Position numbers and translations under genes: made by a program. DNA of 29,551 bases from Sporisorium sorghi (taxonomy: Eukaryota > Basidiomycota > Ustilaginomycetes > Ustilaginales > Ustilaginaceae), in assembly GCA_023212695.1 (NCBI GenBank), contig JALCCG010000262.1, positions 1 through 29,551 of the forward strand. The letters run 5' to 3'. Below are positions 23,836 to 29,551 of the stretch, piece by piece (within the stretch, counting starts at the first letter, position 1; each line of letters starts with the position of its first letter). Under the pieces are notes generated by a model that searched no databases, was not told the DNA's origin, and worked only from the letters and a program-made list of their open reading frames with translations.

Positions 23836-25983
23836 ATGTCGTCGTCCTCCTCCTCCTCTTCGTACATGCACGCTGCCGTTGCCTTCAACAAGGTGGCCGG
23901 CACGCTCTCTCTCCATTCGAATGAAACCGTTCACTGGACGCCATCCTCTGCCACATCCAGCGTCAGCTCGTTCCACATCAAATTCGCCGACATCGCAGGG
24001 CTTCAAACGTCCAAAGCCGGGGCGGCTCAGATCGCGCTCATGCTCGTACTGGCCAATGGCGTACAGATCGCATCCAAACCCAAAGTACTCCTCGTGTTCA
24101 ACGCAGCACAGCAGACGGCGCTGGACGATCGCGAAAAGTTCAAGACCGAGCTAGCTGCAGCTGTGGGCAGGAACAGGGCCAACGTCGATGGTGGTTCTGC
24201 AGCGCCGTCTGCGCCTGCTAGTCCTGCACCGGTACCTTCTTCGCCGTCTGCTGCTGCTACCCGTGCCGTGACGCCGGATACCAGAGCTGCTACGCCCACG
24301 ATCACACGGCCTGGTTCGTCGACCGACTCTCCCGCACCCTCCGCACGTTCCAGAGCAAAAGACGCGCCCCCACCCAAGACCGACATCGAGCTTCGCATCA
24401 GCGTCATCAAGTCCAACCCACAGCTCAGAGCGCTCCACAAGGACATTGTCATCTCGGGTCAGATGTCCGACGCCGAGTTCTGGTCGCATCCGCAACGCCA
24501 GCGTCTCATCCGCGCCGAGCGCGCCAAACTCGAACAGCGAGCCGGTCGCAATGCGCGTCTGGCCGATCCCAAGCCGACGCCCAACGAAGCAGGAGAGATG
24601 AAGCTCAGTATTACTCCCGAACTCATTCGCGACCTGTTTGAGCAGTTCCCCGTCGTCGCGAGGGCGTATGAGGAGAATGTACCGTCCAAACTCGACGAAG
24701 GGTCGTTCTGGACACGGTACTTCCAGTCGAAGCTGTACCATCGCCTGCGAACGAGTGCACGATCCGCAGCGTCGGAGCACATCGTGCAGGACGATCCGAT
24801 CTTCGACCCTTACCTGACCGAGGAGGACAACCAGCTGGAACCGAGACGCACGTTCAACCCGCACGACCGACTGCTCGACCTGCAAGCGACGGAAGAAGAC
24901 CACGGCGAGACGGGCAACGAGAAGGACTGGACCATGCGTGCCGGTGCCGAGCGACGCACGTTGCCGCTCATGCGACGTTTTAATGACCATTCGCAGTCGC
25001 TGCTCGATTCGGCGCTGGGTGATCAGGAGGAGCAGGACCGGCGGAAGCGAAGGCGCATCGTCGGTGGCGTCGGCGAAGAGTATCCTGTGGGGTCGACGGT
25101 GCCTGCGTCGGTAGAGCAGGGCGAGTCTGGGAACCCACCCAAGCTCGGCGGGGCGGCCGAGGACGGTGACGTGGACGATGCCAACGACTCGGTCGACTGG
25201 ATCAAGAATCACTACTACAAGGAGATCGTCATTGACGATCTAACCGAAACGGCCAAGAGCGACAAGGTCAGGCTCAACATGGCCAACCTCGAAGGCTACT
25301 TTTCGGGCACCTCTCAATCCGGCCCTTCCTCGAATGGCACAGCAACGTCAGCGAAACAGCCCGCATCTGCGTCCAAAGCGTCGACGTTTGAGGTGGTGCC
25401 GACGTCGATGTCCGAGTACCTCTCGTACGTCGAGCGGTTCAACCAGCAGGTGCAGGATGCCTCCATCGTCTTGGGCAGCTTCAAACCCAACCCCGCTGGC
25501 ACGGAGCGAGCCATGTCACGCATGCTGTCCAACCTGCGCTCGCGGTCGCTCAACCCGCGCTCTGCAGCGGACCTCAAAACGCTCCCCGACGCCGTTCAAA
25601 AGTCACTCGTCTCGCTGCAGGCGTCGATGACCGAGTTCCTGCGCCAATTCTGGAACTCCATCGCGCCCGCCGCGACCGACGGTGACCTCGACGAGCCGGG
25701 CGTCTGGACCGCCCGGTCCACTACGGCACCGGCGGGCGAAGAGGAGAGACGCAAACGCGCAGAGCAGGAGAGAGAGGCCGAGGACAACCGCCTCGTTGCT
25801 GCGAGAAAGATGGCGTTGAATCTGAACAAGTTTGCGGGCAGATTGGAGGCGTTGTTCGCCGAAGCGAGTACTGGGTTGGATGAGATGCTGGAGGACAAGG
25901 TGAATTCGTTGTTGGGTCCTACGCAGAGGGCGGTGGATAAGGCGTTGCTGATTGCGCGCGCCAAAGGGTTGATCGGCGCTTGA
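23836..25983 (+). CDS. TFB1: TFIIH core subunit Tfb1 (p62/GTF2H1)
   Basis: The protein has 715 residues, against about 640 in yeast and 548 in human. Tfb1 is a structural subunit of TFIIH in transcription initiation and nucleotide excision repair. Residues about 10-115 form the N-terminal PH-like domain (AAVAFNKVAGTLSLHSNETV, then HIKFADIAGLQTSKAGAAQI). That domain binds acidic activators, TFIIE and Rad4/XPC-type partners. A Ser/Pro/Ala-rich linker follows. Two BSD domains lie at about 194-245 (DAEFWSHPQRQRLIRAE) and 258-305 (SFWTRYFQSKLYHRL), each with the hallmark Phe-Trp pair. The segment YLTEEDNQLEPRR and the later helical C-terminus fit the family. The first ten residues are nearly all Ser, which is unusual but harmless. 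No intron is seen. It converges on the phosphatase gene, 166 bp away. Confidence 0.94.
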   Translation: MSSSSSSSSYMHAAVAFNKVAGTLSLHSNETVHWTPSSATSSVSSFHIKFADIAGLQTSKAGAAQIALMLVLANGVQIASKPKVLLVFNAAQQTALDDREKFKTELAAAVGRNRANVDGGSAAPSAPASPAPVPSSPSAAATRAVTPDTRAATPTITRPGSSTDSPAPSARSRAKDAPPPKTDIELRISVIKSNPQLRALHKDIVISGQMSDAEFWSHPQRQRLIRAERAKLEQRAGRNARLADPKPTPNEAGEMKLSITPELIRDLFEQFPVVARAYEENVPSKLDEGSFWTRYFQSKLYHRLRTSARSAASEHIVQDDPIFDPYLTEEDNQLEPRRTFNPHDRLLDLQATEEDHGETGNEKDWTMRAGAERRTLPLMRRFNDHSQSLLDSALGDQEEQDRRKRRRIVGGVGEEYPVGSTVPASVEQGESGNPPKLGGAAEDGDVDDANDSVDWIKNHYYKEIVIDDLTETAKSDKVRLNMANLEGYFSGTSQSGPSSNGTATSAKQPASASKASTFEVVPTSMSEYLSYVERFNQQVQDASIVLGSFKPNPAGTERAMSRMLSNLRSRSLNPRSAADLKTLPDAVQKSLVSLQASMTEFLRQFWNSIAPAATDGDLDEPGVWTARSTTAPAGEEERRKRAEQEREAEDNRLVAARKMALNLNKFAGRLEALFAEASTGLDEMLEDKVNSLLGPTQRAVDKALLIARAKGLIGA

Positions 25984-26149
25984 CCTCTTCGCAATGACGG
26001 CTTGTTCCGTGCAGACACATCCCGCAAATGCAAGAGGAAATCAAGATTTGCTTCAATGCTCGTTGTGTTTCTTAGGATTGTGCGACCCGTTTGACATAAA
26101 AAAATGATGCTGCAGACGACGATGGATAAAAAAACACCTCCTCGGACGA

Positions 26150-28882
26150 TCAAGCCTCGCCAACAAATGCAGCCTTGAGCCGCTCCTGGCGATGCAAAAA
26201 CGTCACGTACTCGACGAGGAAGCGCACCTGCTCGGCCGTCTCGATAGCCTTGGGACTGCGTCTCCTGCGGATCGTATCGATCAGACAGCTGACCGTGTCG
26301 AGGATGGTGTCGCACTCCGACTCCTCCGCCTCCTGCTGCTCCTGCTGCTCCATTTGCTGCACCTCACCATTCGCGCCAACAACAGCGTCGTGCGAATGCG
26401 CACTCGTTGACCGCTTTACAATCTCCCGACACGACCCCAACCCATCCTGCCCCCCAACATCCACATCCATCCCCAACCCCCTCCTACTCCGCTCCCCCAC
26501 AAACCCCATCTTCAACAACCACGAACACGCAATCAACCCCGCTCTTCCCACTCCACCCCGACAATGCACAAGCACATTCGTCCCGCGCATCGTGCAATCC
26601 ATCACAATCGACGTCATGGCCGCATCCATCTCGTGCACATTCGTCGGCGCAAAACCCTCGGCCATCGGAAGCCGATACACGTCCAGCCCCAACCGGTCCG
26701 CCTCGCGCTCGTACTCCGCCCACGGCGCCCCCAGGTACGACAGCTCCTCGTCGTTGAGGCAGCAGACAACGGCACGCACGCCGATGCTGTAGATACGCGC
26801 AAGATCCAGCCCGAGATCGCGGCAAATGGCACCCCGACCACGCACGGGCCCCGAGAGCCGCACTTTTTTACCCGGACAGGACGACAGCAGCAGGTTGCCG
26901 ATCATAGGCCCGCCTTGTGTTTCGCCAGGGTCGCTGAGCGAGGAGAGCGACAGCGTGTTTTCCTTCGACGCCTGCTCGGCGAGCTGCGACTGCGAGAGGT
27001 AGTTGGCACTCGGATCCGTGGCAGTGACCGAGGTCAGATCGAGCATGTTGCGCAGCCGGATGAGTCGGTCGCCTTGTACCTGTTCGCGCGCGTGCTCGTC
27101 AAAGAAGCTTTCGGAAAAGGCCGTGAGCTGGTGCTGCTGTCCAGCAGCATCGTGCGAGTCGACGCTGCCATTGCCGTCGCCGTTCGCACTGCCATTGGCA
27201 AGGCCCGAACACAATTTGCGCAGTTGCGGTTCAGCCGTAGAATGCAAGCGACGGCCAACTTCGGCCAGTAGATCGTCCGGCAGGATGGGGCTGATGTGGA
27301 TCGGGTGCGTGTCCGACGTCTTCATGGCGAGCTGGTGCTGTTGCTGCTCCTCGTTCGAGCGGCGGTGCGACTCGGTGCCGTTGGTGGCGGGACCGTACGA
27401 ATTGCCTTCGGCATGTACCAGCGGGCCGAGCGAAGCGTCTTTGGCGGGCTTGGCGTCTTTGCTAGCGTCGAGTTGCGCAGGCCTGTCCGAGGGGCTGGTT
27501 TTCTCCATCTCCTGCGCCATAATGCGCTCCTTGTCCATGGGTCCGCCTACTTCGACGCTGCTACCCGCCTGTGAGCTTGTCATCAATTCGTCCGCAACGC
27601 CGTTCTGGGCGTTCTCGTCTTTCGCGGGTGGCTGATCTTCGGGCGTGCTTCCATTTGCGGGCTTGCGTTCGTTGTTCGAACCGATCTCGACCATCCTGGT
27701 GGAGCGATCGAAGCGCGAAAGGTCGACCTGCTCTGCAGTGGCTGGCGCGACCGAGACATCCTCTTCGGAGGACGAGGCTTCGCTCGAGGCGGGCGGCAGA
27801 ACTTGCATCGGCGGCGAACGAGAAGCATCGATCGAGTCGGCCATGGCCTCACTGAGATCGCGCTCCACCTTCTTCTCGTCGTCGGCGTCGGCGTTGTCGG
27901 TGCGGAGGACGCTCCTAGCGCGCGTCTCAGGAGGTGTAGTGAGCGAAGCGGGGCGTTTTGTCCTGCTACTCTGCGGCGGTGCGGTTCCATTTGCTTGCGA
28001 TTGGGCAGTGATCGGCTTGAACATCTCAGAAGGCAAGGTGAGCACGGGCAGATCGTCGTCGCTGTCCATGGGCACCTGACCATTGGTGACCAAACCGAGC
28101 TTCTTCTGTCGCTTTGCAATCAGCCATGCCTTGGCTTGCACCTCTTCCTCCCTCTGTCGGAGCATGGTGTTTTCCACCACGATGGACTGCTGCAGCGTGA
28201 TGGGGATGTAGGCAAAGGGCGAGCCGCGAGGGCCAAACTTCATGACGCTGTACGGGCTCAAGTGGTGCTGCGACGCCAGATGGGCGAGGTCCATAAGTGC
28301 GACCCAGTGCAAGTTGCCGGAGCGGATAGCCGACTCTTGTGCGCTGGCTACGAGCTTGTCGCGTTGCACGTAGTTGTACTCGCTTGCAGGGATGCGGCCA
28401 TTGTGATCGAGCTGATAGCTGCTCAAACCGTCAAAACCTTTTTGCTGGGGTGATTGACGAAGCAGGCTGGGATCGCGATCCTGTGGCTTGATGGCGATGG
28501 AGAAGCTGGCTCCGGGCGCCTGGGCAATGGAAGGATCCTTTGCCGCCTCGACGCCTCCTCCTGGCTGCTGTTGTTGGTGCTGCTGCTGACACGATGGAGC
28601 GCCGTTGGCATGTGTGTGAGATCCATTGCTGCTGCCTGATCTACTGGAAGAGGGACGCGAACGGGGCTTGTGTCGATGATGCGAATGGGAGCCGTTGCTC
28701 TCCTTGAGGCTCTTCTTTACGCCGTTGGAGAGCGCATTGTTTGCAGTGGAATCGCCGTTAGCAAGAACGACGGCTTTGGCACCGAGGTCGGAGCTGGGAG
28801 TCCGAACTAGCGAGGCGAGACCAGCGCCGGAGGGCGACAGCGGCGGCGAGAGGGTAGGCTGCTGTACCACGGGTTGCGCCAT
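26150..28882 (-). CDS. CDKN3-like dual-specificity protein phosphatase with long N-terminal extension
   Basis: The protein has 910 residues. The C-terminal part is a cysteine-based phosphatase: NLLLSSCPGKKVRL near the domain start, SIGVRAVVCCLNDEEL, and the P-loop HCRGGVGRAG with nucleophile Cys774 and Arg780. A late helix has IRRRRSPKAIETAEQVRFLV. This order matches the CDKN3/KAP-type group, which acts on CDK phosphothreonine in animals, but the substrate here is unknown. The expected general-acid position reads PMAEGF (Glu742) rather than the usual Asp. About 70 variable residues split the P-loop helix from the late helix. The first 650 residues are Ser/Gln/Asn-rich and mostly disordered, apart from an ordered-looking block at about 155-260. 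The start MAQPVVQQPTLSP is the first ATG of the frame and is plausible. The phosphatase call is strong; the rest is unassigned. Confidence 0.88.
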   Translation of the reverse strand: MAQPVVQQPTLSPPLSPSGAGLASLVRTPSSDLGAKAVVLANGDSTANNALSNGVKKSLKESNGSHSHHRHKPRSRPSSSRSGSSNGSHTHANGAPSCQQQHQQQQPGGGVEAAKDPSIAQAPGASFSIAIKPQDRDPSLLRQSPQQKGFDGLSSYQLDHNGRIPASEYNYVQRDKLVASAQESAIRSGNLHWVALMDLAHLASQHHLSPYSVMKFGPRGSPFAYIPITLQQSIVVENTMLRQREEEVQAKAWLIAKRQKKLGLVTNGQVPMDSDDDLPVLTLPSEMFKPITAQSQANGTAPPQSSRTKRPASLTTPPETRARSVLRTDNADADDEKKVERDLSEAMADSIDASRSPPMQVLPPASSEASSSEEDVSVAPATAEQVDLSRFDRSTRMVEIGSNNERKPANGSTPEDQPPAKDENAQNGVADELMTSSQAGSSVEVGGPMDKERIMAQEMEKTSPSDRPAQLDASKDAKPAKDASLGPLVHAEGNSYGPATNGTESHRRSNEEQQQHQLAMKTSDTHPIHISPILPDDLLAEVGRRLHSTAEPQLRKLCSGLANGSANGDGNGSVDSHDAAGQQHQLTAFSESFFDEHAREQVQGDRLIRLRNMLDLTSVTATDPSANYLSQSQLAEQASKENTLSLSSLSDPGETQGGPMIGNLLLSSCPGKKVRLSGPVRGRGAICRDLGLDLARIYSIGVRAVVCCLNDEELSYLGAPWAEYEREADRLGLDVYRLPMAEGFAPTNVHEMDAAMTSIVMDCTMRGTNVLVHCRGGVGRAGLIACSWLLKMGFVGERSRRGLGMDVDVGGQDGLGSCREIVKRSTSAHSHDAVVGANGEVQQMEQQEQQEAEESECDTILDTVSCLIDTIRRRRSPKAIETAEQVRFLVEYVTFLHRQERLKAAFVGEA

Positions 28883-29209
28883 GTTTGTTGGTATGGTGTG
28901 CGGTCAAGAGGCAGAGGTGTCAAATGTGCTGTACGCTGCTTGTTCTATGCAAGACGGTTCTACAAATGGTGGATCGCGTGGCGTTGCGGAAGATGGGCGT
29001 TGAGGATTCGTGCTGTAAAGAGACAGCTGGGTGGGATCCAAAGTCCTGAACTCGAGGCAGGATTGGGGAGAAGGCGGTGGTGGGACGATATGCTACAAGG
29101 ACCTTATTGCACCATCCTCTGTGCGTGTATGTTGTGCGAGGGGTGCCACCGCTTCTTGCGAGGAGAAGAATGGTCGAGTGAGTCCTGGTCTCCGTGTGAA
29201 GGCGATACC

Positions 29210-29224
29210 GTGTGTATGCCGAGC
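29210..29224. repeat. 15-bp direct repeat, copy 1
   Basis: The 15-mer gtgtgtatgccgagc occurs here and again at 29458-29472. The flanking bases differ, so the shared part is just these 15 bases. Confidence 0.85.
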
Positions 29225-29457
29225 TTGGAAGCCGCTTGAGGATGTGTCTAACGAATCGAGTCCAGGAGCTAGCAAAAGTGTAGAGACGATGGACCAGCTA
29301 GCGGACAGATGGAGGTGGTGCCCGCTTGGCGTAGATGCGATAAGAAGCGAATTCCTGGAAGTGGGGAGAGAAACAATGCAAAATAAGTGTGGGATGCCGT
29401 AGGAGGATGAGATGAAGCGCGGGCAAAAGGTGTCTTGAGGTGCCGAGATGGAGCAGG

Positions 29458-29472
29458 GTGTGTATGCCGAGC
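29458..29472. repeat. 15-bp direct repeat, copy 2, abutting poly-G
   Basis: This second copy of gtgtgtatgccgagc, 248 bp from the first, ends exactly where the G run begins, so it is the last normal-complexity sequence of the window. Confidence 0.85.
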
Positions 29473-29550
29473 GGGGGGGGGGGGGGGGGGGGGGGGGGGA
29501 AGAAGGGGGAGGAGGAAGGGGGGGGAGGGGGGGGGGGGGGGGGGGGGGGG
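29473..29550. repeat. Poly-G / polypurine tail at the right edge
   Basis: A run of 27 G is followed by a short GA-rich part, 8 G, one A and 24 G, before a last T. There is no C and no coding signal. Long G runs at a contig end are typical of no-signal calls in two-colour sequencing, though a real polypurine tract that stopped assembly is possible. Confidence 0.88.
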
Positions 29551-29551
29551 T

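Larger units (their letters stand above)
28883..29472. other. Upstream region of the phosphatase gene to the contig edge
   Basis: No gene is recognised in these 590 bp. The + strand is increasingly purine-rich toward the right. Short open frames occur on both strands but have random composition and no domain features. The region should carry the promoter and leader of the phosphatase gene. It includes two copies of the 15-mer gtgtgtatgccgagc. Confidence 0.55.

Noticed and set aside
24151..25212. Minus-strand open frame of 353 codons antisense to TFB1
   Set aside because: It is fully contained in a convincing TFB1 coding sequence. Its Arg/Gly/Val-rich composition with a Cys/Arg-rich end matches antisense translation rather than a protein family.
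29031..29402. Plus-strand open frame of 123 codons near the right edge
   Set aside because: Composition is random, Cys/Trp/Met-scattered, and several overlapping frames exist in the same place. It lies in the expected phosphatase promoter region.

Overview
The window looks like a nuclear contig from a smut fungus, most likely Ustilaginaceae (an Ustilago, Sporisorium or Pseudozyma type). The reasons are GC-rich coding sequence, very few short introns with fungal splice signals, dense packing with alternating strands, and long Ser/Pro/Ala/Gln-rich tails on conserved eukaryotic cores. The genus call is an inference from style and cannot be proved without a database search. The window starts with 72 A residues and ends in long G runs, so it is probably a whole assembly contig with low-quality or low-complexity ends.

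Twelve protein-coding genes are supported. In order: a divergent PUF/Pumilio RNA-binding protein (+, one intron); exosome subunit RRP43 (-, one intron, apparently GC-AG); Golgi tether subunit COG7 (+); Hsp90 co-chaperone CDC37 (-); mitochondrial Fe-S assembly protein ISA2 (-); nascent polypeptide-associated complex alpha subunit (+, two introns); a THI74/YML018C/SLC35F-type transporter (+); protein O-mannosyltransferase PMT2 (-); a GET2-like ER receptor subunit (+); a HID1/dymeclin-family Golgi protein (-); TFIIH subunit TFB1/p62 (+); and a long CDKN3-like dual-specificity phosphatase (-). No transposon, tRNA, rRNA, CRISPR array or secondary-metabolite cluster is visible.

The strands run + - + - - + + - + - + -, so neighbours either share a divergent promoter (RRP43/COG7, ISA2/NAC-alpha, PMT2/GET2, HID1/TFB1) or converge with short gaps of about 105 to 625 bp. 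Half of the genes serve protein folding and secretion: NAC-alpha at the ribosome, CDC37 with Hsp90, GET2 and PMT2 at the ER, COG7 and HID1 at the Golgi. RRP43, TFB1 and the PUF protein act in RNA metabolism and transcription. Nothing shows that the genes form a functional cluster.

The window is mostly ordinary housekeeping sequence and I see no clear new system. The best leads are the RRP43 intron, where an in-frame GC donor overlaps a frame-breaking GT donor 4 nt away; a perfect three-unit heat-shock element upstream of CDC37; the degenerate RNA-recognition residues of the PUF protein; an unnamed conserved-looking block in the phosphatase N-terminus; and a HID1 start that removes the expected myristoylation glycine.
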